Below, in pieces: positions 29,135-38,805 of a DNA stretch of 64,000 nt; within the stretch, counting starts at the first letter, position 1, and each line of letters opens with the position of its first letter. Below the pieces are notes generated by a model. That model had not been told where the DNA came from. It did no database searches and saw only the letters and a list, made by a program, of their open reading frames with translations. Made by a program: the position numbers and the translations under genes. The stretch is from Owenia fusiformis (taxonomy: Eukaryota; Annelida; Polychaeta; Sabellida; Oweniidae). Where the stretch lies: positions 13,998,822-14,062,821 of the forward strand of contig CAIIXF020000008.1 of assembly GCA_903813345.2 (NCBI GenBank), in the 5' to 3' direction.

Positions 29135-31102
29135 TCATACTTCATTAGTATGTAAAATATTTTCTCTTTTCCCCGTCATTTTAACTGGCTTTTGCCTTAT
29201 TTCTTCTCTTAACTTGGGTGTCATGTTTGACTCGGGTTCCCATGTAGGAATTTTATAACCCTTCCACTTTATCAAGTATTGCGGTTCTAATTCACCCTTC
29301 TTAAAACGACCCCGCAAAATCTTTTGTACTTCATAATAGTCATCATAGTGGTTCTGTCCACTTTCACTTTCATTTTCACTATATTCGACGTCTTCGTCTT
29401 TTGTATTCTCTTCTGACCTTTCCTTTTCAGTCGGTAATTGTTTACTTCCTATAACACTTCTTGAATGCTTGACCTCTTGTTCAGAATCATTTTGTCGTGG
29501 AACTGTATTCTTTCCAACTTCAGATTCGTCATCCTTTTGTGTAGAATCATTTGGTTGTGAGACTTGGTTAGAAGTATTTTCTTCTTTGTCGTCTTCATCA
29601 TCAGATTCGAAACACTCTCTAGGCAATTCTTCTGCATCCATCATCTCTTCTTCTGTGATTACCTCTGGGTCATACCCTTCAGGTAATACTTCATTTGGTA
29701 TTCTCGTAATTCTTTGCTCGGCTCTTTTTAATCTGCGTACGTTCGCTGGAGTGGGCATTATACGTCCATCCGAGATCCTCCTCAATATGAAGGCATTGTC
29801 GGCTTCATTTATTGATTTATATAACGTATACGGGCCAGTCCAAAGGTGCAACAACTTCTTGGCCTTTAGACCTTTAATGGCTTTCTTCGGGGTAAACAAC
29901 ATTACCTGTTCCCCAACCAGTAGTGGCCTTGTATAGCCTTCCTTGTCCTTCTGTCTGATCATTTTCTGCTGGTTTAATCTCAATTTTTCTTGTACTATTT
30001 TATTTGTCTCATGTATTCTACTCTGTATGGTTTCTAGGTGTTCTTGAACTGAATTTGACTTACATGACACCTCCCTTTGTAACACTGTATCAAATGGCAT
30101 AAATGGTTCCCTTCCGTACATAATTTGAAAAGGGGAAAACCCATGAACGGTTTTGGTCATTCTATAAGAAGCCATTGCCGCAGGTAACAATACGTCCCAA
30201 TTCCTGTGTTCATCGGCAATTGAAGACAGGGCTGCCATCAGACTGGCATTATACCGTTCGATTGCTCCTTGAGTCTGAGGACTATAAGCTGAAGATTTGA
30301 CCTTTTTGACCTTGAATAAATCGCACAAATTTTCAACAACTTCAGCCATGAAGTTTAAGGCACGATCGTGACTTATCATAAGAGGTGGACCATATCGGCA
30401 TATGATTTCATCAAACAGAAGACGGGCAATTGTAGAGGCTTTGATATCAGGGACTGCAAAACATTCTGGGAACTTTGACAGTCTGTCCACAAAAGAAACG
30501 ATATATTTATTACCGTGTTCTGTTTGCATTAATGGACCCAAACAATCTAACTCCAACCAGGCGAAGGCAGAATCAGGAATTTCCAAAGGGAGTAGACGAC
30601 CTCGAGTATACCTGGGGGGTCTTTTCCTGGCAAGACATGTTTCACAAGAACGAACCCAATTGATTACATCTTTGTTCATGGTAGTCCAGAAATACCTTTG
30701 TCTTACGACATCGATTAACCTGTGTATGCCTGTGTGTCCACAGGTCGTCTGGTCATGATGTTGAGTGAGGATTTCATCAATCAATCCTCTGGGAATTACC
30801 AATTGTTCCTTACATCTTGATAATTTAGTTCTTGGACCGTCTGGATACCAGAGATGGTATAAAATACCGTCTCGGTAGACAAAATCAGCTGCTTTGAGCA
30901 GGATTTTCCTGGCTTGAATATCATTACCAGGCAATAATTGATTCTCTAGATAATTTATCAAAGGTCTCCATTCTTCATCTAGTTTTTGTAGCTTACCGAG
31001 CATTTCTAGGTTTAAACCTGGTATGCCGTCTTGTTTATCCTCATCAGCTGGGGATATTGGTGCGCTAGCAGCACCTGGCACCTGATCTATGCAGTATATC
31101 AT
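29135..31102 (-). pseudogene. Element B pol, integrase and chromodomain part
   Basis: 655 codons open. Integrase zinc finger HHDQTTCGHTGIH and CETC; core residues LELDCLGPL, ISHDRALNF and QGAIERYN (DDE); a basic linker, an acidic Ser/Glu-rich hinge (about 495-590), then a chromodomain (DYYEVQKILRGRF, YLIKWKGY, TWEPESN). It is in another frame from the RT part; the shift lies near 31075, shortly after the RNase H region. Otherwise it is parallel to element A Pol throughout. Confidence 0.88.
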
Positions 31103-32345
31103 AATTGTATTGCTGCAAATGCATTATCCATCTGGCTAATCTACCTGTAGGTTCTTTCACTGACAAAAGCCACTTCAAAGAACGATTGTCTGTTACCACA
31201 GTGAACTTGCTGTATCTAAGGTAATTGTTGAACTTCTTTGTTCCAAACACGACCGCTAAAGCCTCTTGTTCATGAGTGGGATATCTTTTTTCTGTTTCAG
31301 ATAGATTTCTCCCAGCATACGCTACCGGATGTTCAACTCCATCGGTAACTTGGCTTAATACTACTCCTAAGGATTCATTTGATGCATCAGTCAACAAGAG
31401 AAAGGGTTTCTTGAAATCAGGGTATTTGAGTAAAGGAGCCTCAGTCAATTTCTTTTTCAATTCTTGAAAAGCTTCCTCACAAACAACACTCCATTCAAAA
31501 GGAACACCTTTCTTAGTCAATCTATAGAGTGGTCTAGCTATCTGAGAGTGATGACTTAAAAACCTTTTGTAGAAGTTGACCATTCCTAGGAATCGTCTTA
31601 ACTTTTTCAAGGTAGTAGGTGATTGGCAGTCTAACACAGCCTTGACATTTGAACTTGTGGGAGCAATTCCTGAAGATGACACATCGTGTCCCAAATATCG
31701 AACTTTTTCTACAAATAACTTGCATTTTGAAGGTTTCAACTTCAATCCAGCCTTGGATAATCTATCCAATACCTGACCCAAATGCTCGAGATGTTCTTCA
31801 AAGGTGTTGGAGAATATGCATAAATCATCAATATAGCAGATGACTGTTTTCCATTGCAATCCGGCTAATACTAATTGCATAACTCTCTGGAAGAAACTAG
31901 CTGAGTAAATCAATCCCTGGGGTAACCGTTTGTATTGGAACAACCCTTCATGACAAACAAATGCAGTCTTTTCTCTTGACCCATCGTCTTCTAAAGGCAA
32001 TTGGTGATATCCTTGACATAAATCAAGACAACTTATGAACTTTGGTTGGACTAAACCTAAACTATCTAAACAATCTCCTAGATGTGGTATAGGAAATTTA
32101 TCAGGTATGATTTGCTGATTTAGCTTTCTTAAGTCTGTCACGAAACGGAATGATCCATTCGATTTATTGACCAATATTATAGGTGACGCATAAGGTGAAG
32201 TTGACGGTTCAATAATTCCTTGGGACAACATATCTTTGACTTGTCTGCTTATTTCATCTCGTTTCTGAACTGGCACTCTATATGGGGATTGGCGAAATGG
32301 TACTTCCCCTGGCTTTGTTTTTATTTTGAGTTTGAGCAGGTCGCA
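31065..32345 (-). pseudogene. Element B pol, RT-RNase H part
   Basis: RT motifs CLDLCQGYHQ and VICYIDDLCIF (YIDD) and RNase H motif LLTDASNESLG are present. The open region starts directly after the in-frame TAA at 32346-32348 and ends in a frameshift near 31075. The catalytic residues of both domains are retained, so decay is recent. Confidence 0.88.
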
Positions 32346-33250
32346 TTAACCTAACTTGCCGGTGGAATCTACAAAAGCATCTGAGTATTTGTTTACCATT
32401 TCATGAACCTTGACCTTTTGTTCTGGAGTTAACTTTGAATTTGATAGATCTATCTTGACTTTCTCATTTCTTTTTTCAAAAGCGTTCGTACTGTGCTCGC
32501 CGTCTAGTGAGAGTGTGTTAATTCCTTTCCTTGAACTGACAAATGTACCTACGCTGGTATTTTTAGGCACTTTTATCGCGCGTTTTTCCGGGTTTAAAAG
32601 TTTCATTGGAACAAAACCATTTGTAATTGCACCTATGCTTTTAGCTGTAAACACATTGGATCGCGAATTCACCGCTAAACATTCTCCTATAAGATTTTCC
32701 GGAGGTCTACCCTTGACCTTTGCATAAATAATCATTTCGGTCTGAGGAGGTATAATGATTTCTTGGTTCAAAATGAGAGGATATTTATTGAGCGGCTTCA
32801 ATCTCAACTTTCTGACATTAAAATCAATCACAGCTTCATGTTTGTTCAGAAAATCGGCACCTAATATTATTTTTCTTCTCAATCCTCGGATGACGTATAA
32901 CATTATCGGAATACTTACCTTTCCAAAGGTCATTTTTGTGAAAATTTTTCCTCTTAAATTCAATCTTTCATTTCCGGCTCCAACAGGTTTAATATGAAAT
33001 TCAGGATATATTTTTATATCATAATCCTTTATGGATTCTAAATGTTCCTCATCAATCAATGATATCTGAGCACCTGTGTCTACGAGACACCATACTGTGC
33101 TGTTAAATAATTTTGTCTTTATCGCATTATCTTGATATAAATTTTCCTGAATTTCAATATCTCCGATAAATTTCTTGCGAGGATTGCTTTTAACATATTT
33201 CTTCGGCCGTGCCTTCAGTTCTCGCTTCTTTAGACGCGGCCTTCGGCGTT
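32346..33250 (-). pseudogene. Element B pol, protease part
   Basis: The frame is open from the frameshift site to a TAA at 32346-32348. The aspartic-protease active site DTGAQIS lies at about 33060-33082, followed by the flap and GADFLN region. The stop sits where element A has a His codon (GRLGHCD), so one short change interrupts the polyprotein before RT. A TTG, not an ATG, begins the longest called ORF, as expected for a frameshift-expressed pol. Confidence 0.85.
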
Positions 33251-33254
33251 TAAA
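33205..33254 (-). promoter_or_regulatory. Programmed -1 frameshift signal, element B gag-pol
   Basis: Minus-strand TTTAAAC (plus 33248-33254) is in the gag frame as T-TTA-AAC. A 6-nt spacer is followed by a 5-bp GC stem, GGCCG (33241-33237) with CGGCC (33209-33205). The site, spacer length and GGCC stem start match element A, while the flanking sequence differs. Confidence 0.75.
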
Positions 33255-34267
33255 GAGTTAACTGGACGTGTCTGATTGACATTTTGCCTATTTTTGGCCA
33301 AGCAAAACTTTGCTATGTGACGACCTGAACAATTGTAACAGCGGATATTTTGATTATTGAATGACCTCGAACTATTTCTCCTACAAAATGGCGCTGAATG
33401 TCCCTTCCTAAAACATTTTTGACAAGTTGGCCTTCCATCAATGAATCTATTGTTTGCAGTATTTTTCCCTTTTTCTCTGCTAAGTTGGGATACCTTTTCA
33501 GTCAAAGATTTGATAGCTTTTTGCTGATTTTCTACTATATTACACATTAAATTTTGTGTATCTACCTTGCTTTTGTCATTTTCAGCTTCCTTATCTACTT
33601 GATTCAAACAATCAGCTAGTCTGGCTGCTGACTCAACAGCGGCGAGATCATTTGGTTCTTTTGAGATCACAAATTTCCTTATATTTGGGAGAAAATTTTT
33701 GATTAAAATTGTTTTATGTTCATTTTCCTCTAACTGTAAGCGCGAGGCTAATCGCCTTATATCAGTCATAAATTCTTCAACTGATTCATTTGGCTTCTGA
33801 TTTCTTGAGAGTAATTGAGCTTGTATGTTCCATTTTGGTCTATTTCCAACAAAATATTGCGTAAAAGCAGTTTGAAGTGCTTCAAAATCATGTTGAGTTT
33901 CTTCTGGGAGATTATTATACCATAATTCAGCTTGACTTCCCAAAAACATACGCATGGCTCTAGCTTTTCTTTCATTGTTCCACCCCTGTAAATCGCCATA
34001 GGCATTGTACCTATTAACCCAATTCAGCGGGTCGATATCCGAAGAATTACCGTCGAACGTTTTTATCCTGTTTTTACCTTCAATTTCATTTCTATTTTGA
34101 GCTTGATTTTCTAACCTATTTAATCTTTCTTGCAATTCAGCATTATTACCTTGTCTAGCTATTAATTGATCTAACTGACCTTGTAAATCTGGGTTCTGAG
34201 CTGTTTCTAATTGTCTTAACCTAGCATCTATAGCTTCCATATTGTTAGTTACTCTTCGTGTTATCAT
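33230..34267 (-). CDS. Element B Gag
   Basis: 345 residues, intact. An N-terminal Gln/Asn/Leu-rich coiled region precedes the Gag core (PLNWVNRYNAYGDLQGW, FLGSQAELWY, LLSRNQKPNESVEEF). There is one normal CCHC knuckle, CQKCFRKGHSAPFC. The second, CYNCSGRHIAKFC, is one residue short between Cys and His, so it may bind zinc poorly. It ends 19 nt after the slippery site. Confidence 0.9.
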   Translation of the reverse strand: MITRRVTNNMEAIDARLRQLETAQNPDLQGQLDQLIARQGNNAELQERLNRLENQAQNRNEIEGKNRIKTFDGNSSDIDPLNWVNRYNAYGDLQGWNNERKARAMRMFLGSQAELWYNNLPEETQHDFEALQTAFTQYFVGNRPKWNIQAQLLSRNQKPNESVEEFMTDIRRLASRLQLEENEHKTILIKNFLPNIRKFVISKEPNDLAAVESAARLADCLNQVDKEAENDKSKVDTQNLMCNIVENQQKAIKSLTEKVSQLSREKGKNTANNRFIDGRPTCQKCFRKGHSAPFCRRNSSRSFNNQNIRCYNCSGRHIAKFCLAKNRQNVNQTRPVNSLNAEGRV

Positions 34268-34468
34268 CTATTATGATTTATTATGATATACATTCGAACC
34301 CTGTTTTCCTACAAACCACTGATTTATGAACGGTATTTAATCATTTGTTCTAAACTTAACTTCTCGCTTGGCATTTTAGAGAAAAATTTATGTTAGTATG
34401 ATGTACGATGAAAACATGCTTTTTCATGCAGTTAGCTTATACTTACATAACCGTTCTTTCTTTTACCT

Positions 34469-34484
34469 AGGGCAGCTTCCACCA
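34469..34484 (-). promoter_or_regulatory. Primer-binding site of element B
   Basis: Minus-strand TGGTGGAAGCTGCCCT begins 2 nt inside the 5' LTR, as in element A. The tRNA was not identified. Confidence 0.6.
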
Positions 34485-34486
34485 AT

Positions 34487-35148
34487 TGTTACGTATCGTA
34501 ACTGTCGCTTCGGGATCTTGTGGTCCTTCGGTACTCGCAGGATTCCTGACTACCTAATTGAACACGACTCCTTTGTTTTGTTTCTTAATTTTATTTCAAA
34601 TTCCAATTCTTCTTGAGATTGATCCGGCCAGCAGAGTTTCGGTAGATTCGCTTGTTATTGTTTCTCCTTTCATCAATTGTTGAGCATCGTTGTGAGTGAG
34701 TAAAACTTACTTCATTGTTGATGTTGTTGTTATCGAGTAAAAGTTACTGAATCAACAGATCTTGCCGGCTTCTTTATATACCAGGTAAAATACATTATTT
34801 TACCTGTCAAAATTGTGCAAATATAAGTAAGAATATTGCTGATTTCATGCTTATGTAAGCAAGATTCAAATCATAATTCCGAGTCGTGATTGGTTGTTGA
34901 AAGTAACAACTTGTCAGAATTACATTGATATATCTTTGTTTTGGCTGAATATAGTAGCGTAGGGATTCCCCTGTACTAAAGCAAACTGAGGTCTAAATAG
35001 TCATTAATCATAAGAATACAGCAAGATCTTTACAATGTTTGAATATGCTGAATATAAATGGTATTTTATATCGGATAATAAATAATAAATAAATAATAAA
35101 GTAATTATATATAATTAAATATAATTACGTACTGACCGAATCATAACA
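34487..35148 (-). repeat. 5' LTR of element B (662 bp)
   Basis: Same length as the 3' copy. The core promoter TATATAAAG (plus 34772-34780) would drive the genomic RNA toward lower coordinates. The CTAG duplication follows at 35149-35152. Confidence 0.93.
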
Positions 35149-35152
35149 CTAG

Positions 35153-35818
35153 ACTACGTAAGAATTTGTAATAAAAATGGCTTACAAAGTAAGGCATTTC
35201 TACATTAAGAACATTACTTACCTAGTGTCTTACCTGTTGTTCATTCAAATCTTACTACGCTTGGCTAGAGCGTTAACTACATCTTACATATATATTACAT
35301 TTTTTGTTTATTTATTTTCTTTATTTATTTATATTTATTTTATTTTTTCTTATTATTTTTAATGCATCAATATATATGTAAGAAACTAAGAACATGACTA
35401 GTTTCATGTCAAGGCCACTTGGAAAGTATGTGCAGTTAACTACATGTTTTGCATACTATATATAGCAAAACCTATATTCTATTTTCTATGAAGCTTTTTA
35501 TTATATTTTATCGTAAACTATATAATGTTTGAGATAAATACACACTAACACACTATATATATGCTTAGTTTTCTGTTAAGCCACACGGGAAAATCTATAT
35601 GCATGCAAGTACTAGGTTTTCTAATTAACTATAGTAAACCCATATTTCTACAAAGCTTCCGAAGATACCACCTACTCCAACTCAACTAGACTCCATATTG
35701 GAAAACAAACCGCTCGAAACTATGGGCTATTATGTTACATAAACTATTTCATTTAATTTGTTGTTATTTATTTATTTCCCTATGTATCTATATTTATGAT
35801 ATTAGGCCTGAATAACTA
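35153..35818. other. Ngaro spacer between SGNH and Gag genes
   Basis: AT-rich and without a gene. It is the continuation of 13604-13837 across the element B insertion, and it rejoins it at the CTAG duplication. Confidence 0.6.
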
Positions 35819-36586
35819 TCATGACTCAAACTTAGCCTGTACTTTAGGACATACATAATTATTTTGTAGACACTTACTCATCATCCCTAGAGCCGTGTTG
35901 ACTGCATTTTGCAACTGTTTACCCCAGTCAACCATGGGCCCCTGTTTTAGGTGTGTCCCATCCTTTAATTTCTTTTTAATGTCTACTTCAATACCTCTCG
36001 TTCTCCAAAATATTATTCGATTGTCTCTCTTTGACCGCTCGTTTAATTTCCTATTTACTTCATGTATCATACTATTGCAGATTTTTAACTGTGTTTCATT
36101 TTTTATGAATTGTTTCAGATATTTTGGGGCCATATCTCTTGTAATTAATTTTCCAATCATCATTCTACCGTCTTTGACAAGATGCCTCTTACACTTTAGA
36201 GCCAAATCCCATAATTTATCGACCATCTTCTCACTTTCTTGTTCTATAGAAATTTCTAAATTTTTGGAAAGTTCTGAAATATCATTCCCCCCGATTTGCA
36301 TAAATCCACAATCAAAATGGCTCATAGGTACGCTCGTGTCACTCAAAATTTTAGAAACCTTTTCAACTGTCCCCTTACTCAGAAAGGTACATCGGGCCCT
36401 CGGAGGTACCAAAACCCATTTGAGCTTTTTTTTCTTGTCAAGAGATTTTATCTTATTCTTAGGCCCAGGTGTTTCTTTTCTACTCTTTTCCATCTTTTGC
36501 TCTAAAATTGACTTTTCCACCAATGTCTCTAATCGATCTATATAAGAATGGCCAACGAACAATACCTTTGAAGTTTTTTCATTCAT
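35819..36586 (-). CDS. Ngaro SGNH-hydrolase-like protein
   Basis: 255 residues. SGNH-family blocks are complete: block I VLFVGHSYID with Ser14, block III QIGGNDISE with Asn101, block V KDGTHL with Asp219 and His222. These enzymes are esterases or lipases; the substrate here is unknown. Some Ngaro and other retroelements are known to encode this fold. It is the first gene after repeat A1 (182-bp leader), and is separated from Gag only by the element B insertion. A Lys-rich insert (about 35-58) is unusual. Confidence 0.85.
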   Translation of the reverse strand: MNEKTSKVLFVGHSYIDRLETLVEKSILEQKMEKSRKETPGPKNKIKSLDKKKKLKWVLVPPRARCTFLSKGTVEKVSKILSDTSVPMSHFDCGFMQIGGNDISELSKNLEISIEQESEKMVDKLWDLALKCKRHLVKDGRMMIGKLITRDMAPKYLKQFIKNETQLKICNSMIHEVNRKLNERSKRDNRIIFWRTRGIEVDIKKKLKDGTHLKQGPMVDWGKQLQNAVNTALGMMSKCLQNNYVCPKVQAKFES

Positions 36587-36767
36587 AGTTTTAGAAGATC
36601 TACCTGGAATAAGAGGATAATTAAGAAATAAGGTGCAATCTGGGCTTGCCTAGGCTGAAGATGAACTTGAAATTTTTTCCCCCTCAACTTTCGGAGATCA
36701 CTAAACTAACTCAAGCCCTATTTCAATCTCTGTTTCTGTCACTAAATTCTTTTACTACTCTAATATT

Positions 36768-37038
36768 AACTTTTCTACCCAAACGTTATATTAGAATAAA
36801 TCAACTTACCCTCAAAGATTGCTAGATTGCCTACCACTGAAATGTTATCATTCCCGCCTCGTGCAGAATTGAAAAAGGTCCAGCATGCATTGCATCTTCC
36901 GGAACTCAACTTCCGGTGACGTCACTGAAAAATCTCAACAAACTTACAATTATCTCATATTACCTCAACGTCTAACTTGGTAAGTAGGAAGCGTCATCTT
37001 CAGGCAACATAAATCATTATATTGAGCATATAATACAT
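36768..37038 (-). repeat. Ngaro left terminal repeat A1 (271 bp)
   Basis: Identical as far as read to A2 at 8144-8414. It marks the 5' outer end of the element; sequence beyond 37038 differs from that beyond A2. Confidence 0.9.
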
Positions 37039-37189
37039 ATCGCATCCTACGACCCCTAACAAAAACGTTGATTTGTGCCTGTTGATGGCCTTGTGCCTTT
37101 TTTAATAGATCTCATACCTTAGATGCGTATCGTTTCAGAAAAAATCCCAGAAAACCTAACATATTCTACCATACCGTGCGCCTATCCAT

Positions 37190-37717
37190 TTAGCAATTCA
37201 ATAGTAAACTTTTTCTTGAAAAAATAAATCTTCCAGATTTGTTGAATTTCCTAGCAGAAATTGCCTGCTCCCCCCCCTCCGTCCCATATTCACGATCACC
37301 GGGTGTGGGGATATTTTTCAAATTTTCCAGAGTAAAGGGACAATCTTTCATCCAAAGGTTTAAGAAGCGTTCATCATGACATAGTCTAGGCTTGGTTGGT
37401 TCTATAACAAGGGGCATGATGACCTTTGGCAGTACGCACTGTCCTACCTTCCCCCATACTCTAACCAACCCATTTCGTCTTCTATTACAAAGAGTGTTTG
37501 CAATAAACTCAGCAAAAGGACGACATGATGGGCTATTCGCAAAATATCTCCTCGGAGGGGTTTCGCTGTCAAAGGACACACCCTTGAAATTTCCCTTAAA
37601 ATGTTGGAAAAATTCTTCTATGCAAATGCCCTCCCTTAACCATTTTAAAATACCCTCGCTGTCATAATGATCAGTCTGTGCTAATAGTTTTGACCAAAAA
37701 GGGATTTCCCTGTGCAA
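37190..37717 (-). pseudogene. RT N-terminal fragment of an unplaced retroelement
   Basis: 175 codons. The stretch with TPPRRYFANSPSC, VRVWGKVG, MPLVIEPTKPRLCHDERFLN and CPFTLENLKNIP looks like the lead-in of a reverse transcriptase, but the palm motifs are absent because homology stops near 37320. It belongs to a different lineage from the Ngaro RT. It is truncated next to the Ngaro A1 repeat. Confidence 0.55.
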
Positions 37718-38254
37718 TTGTCCACATTAGAAATTATCCGGATCTCTGACCTTTATCGAATATAAAGATGAAATACTAATGTCCTCATGAGCCGAAAGCT
37801 GGAGGTGCTCTCCAAGTGTCTCCCATACGACCTTGTTGGGAGTAAGTTCCATAGGATTAAATTGAACTGTCTTCTCCCACTCTGGCACAATTATGAAATC
37901 ATCCTATACAAGAGAGAAAATAATAAATTTGAAATCTCTAGACACTTGAAAAGCAACCTCCAGCCCCGGCTCATGTGAATAAGAAAATCCACTAAGAGGT
38001 TTAAATTCTCCTGAGCCAGAACTGAAGGTAAAATCACAAAATGTTATAAAAATTTGGGAAAAACAAACCATCCGTCTATAAATCAAGTAAAGGATGCCGA
38101 TAACTTTACAAATACAAAATATAAAGGTAAAAGACTCGAAAAGTGAAAATATCAAATATATCAAAGCTATACTAAACCCTATACAGAAGTTAGGCACCAA
38201 GACATATTGAGATACTAATTATCTTGGAATTGTAAACAAAGTTGATTGTACTTC

Positions 38255-38640
38255 TCACCACTGAGGACAAAAATGTACGTCATATACAAAAGCTCCCCTG
38301 GCCCCGGCCTCTGAATGCGGTCCTACCCCTCCAACCATCATATCTGAAATTTGGCCAAGAAGTTGACGGAAAACCCCATGGGGCCATAGGAAACATTTGT
38401 CCTGGCATTGATGGAAGTGGAAGAGATCCGAAAAACTGCATAGGAACTGATGCAGATGGCTGTGGTGGAGAAATTGCACTTGGGGACTTTGTGTCTCCCA
38501 TGGCTTTTCCCTTTTCAGGCATTTATTCACGGCTTTCATTACTTTATCGCTGCCATTCAACGTTGTTAAAACAAGATCAGCAACATCCAACCTGCTTTGG
38601 TTTTTCTCAGCATGCCTAAGCAAGTCAGCGTATTCAACAT
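38255..38640 (-). pseudogene. Retroelement Gag-like C-terminal fragment
   Basis: Two overlapping frames carry parts of one protein: an N-terminal helical part (LRHAEKNQSRLDVADLVL) and a Pro/Gly-rich part ending WRGRTAFRGRGQGSFC. They are linked by a frameshift near 38500. RG repeats before a Cys are typical of DIRS-type Gag tails. It probably belongs with the RT fragment at 37190-37717. Confidence 0.5.
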
Positions 38641-38805
38641 AGTCTTGATGTTGGCACTTGTAATGCCTCCGACACCAGTTCTTCCGACGTGGCCAATATT
38701 AGATGAACTGACGAGTATGAAGCTAAGCACAAATGTCTCACCTTGCGAATTAGTGTTTTAACCACATCAAGCTTAGGCGCTTTCTCATCGTGTTGACACC
38801 AAGAC

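Larger units (their letters stand above)
13842..35148 (-). mobile_element. Ty3/gypsy element B with chromodomain and env-like gene, nested in the Ngaro element
   Basis: Two 662-bp LTRs (13842-14503, 34487-35148) start TGTTACG and end CATAACA, with a CTAG duplication outside. Minus-strand order: gag, protease-RT-RNase H-integrase-chromodomain, env-like gene, RING ORF. It is split by a TIR element (25674-27260) and by gypsy element A (16514-25174). Comparing the LTRs by eye I found one substitution (T/C near 13999 and 34648), so the insertion is young. Pol nevertheless has a stop and a frameshift, and env is interrupted. Confidence 0.93.
7671..37038 (-). mobile_element. Ngaro-type tyrosine-recombinase retroelement, carrying nested insertions
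   Basis: Split direct repeats define it. Read on the minus strand the order is A1 (36768-37038), SGNH hydrolase, Gag, RT-RNase H, tyrosine recombinase, B1 (8417-8848), A2 (8144-8414), B2 (7671-8102). This A1-body-B1A2B2 order is the Ngaro plan of the DIRS order, which integrates by a recombinase and leaves no target duplication; none is seen. The insertion of gypsy element B at 13842-35148 splits it between the SGNH and Gag genes. Without that insertion it is about 8 kb. All four ORFs are open, so the element looked complete before the insertion. Confidence 0.9.

Noticed and set aside
35177-35362. 61-codon hydrophobic plus-strand ORF in the Ngaro spacer
   Set aside because: Composition follows the TTTATTTATTT repeat of the DNA, and the strand is opposite to the element.
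38242-38619. 125-codon plus-strand ORF
   Set aside because: It is the mirror of a Gag-like minus-strand reading that has RG repeats typical of retroelement Gag tails.
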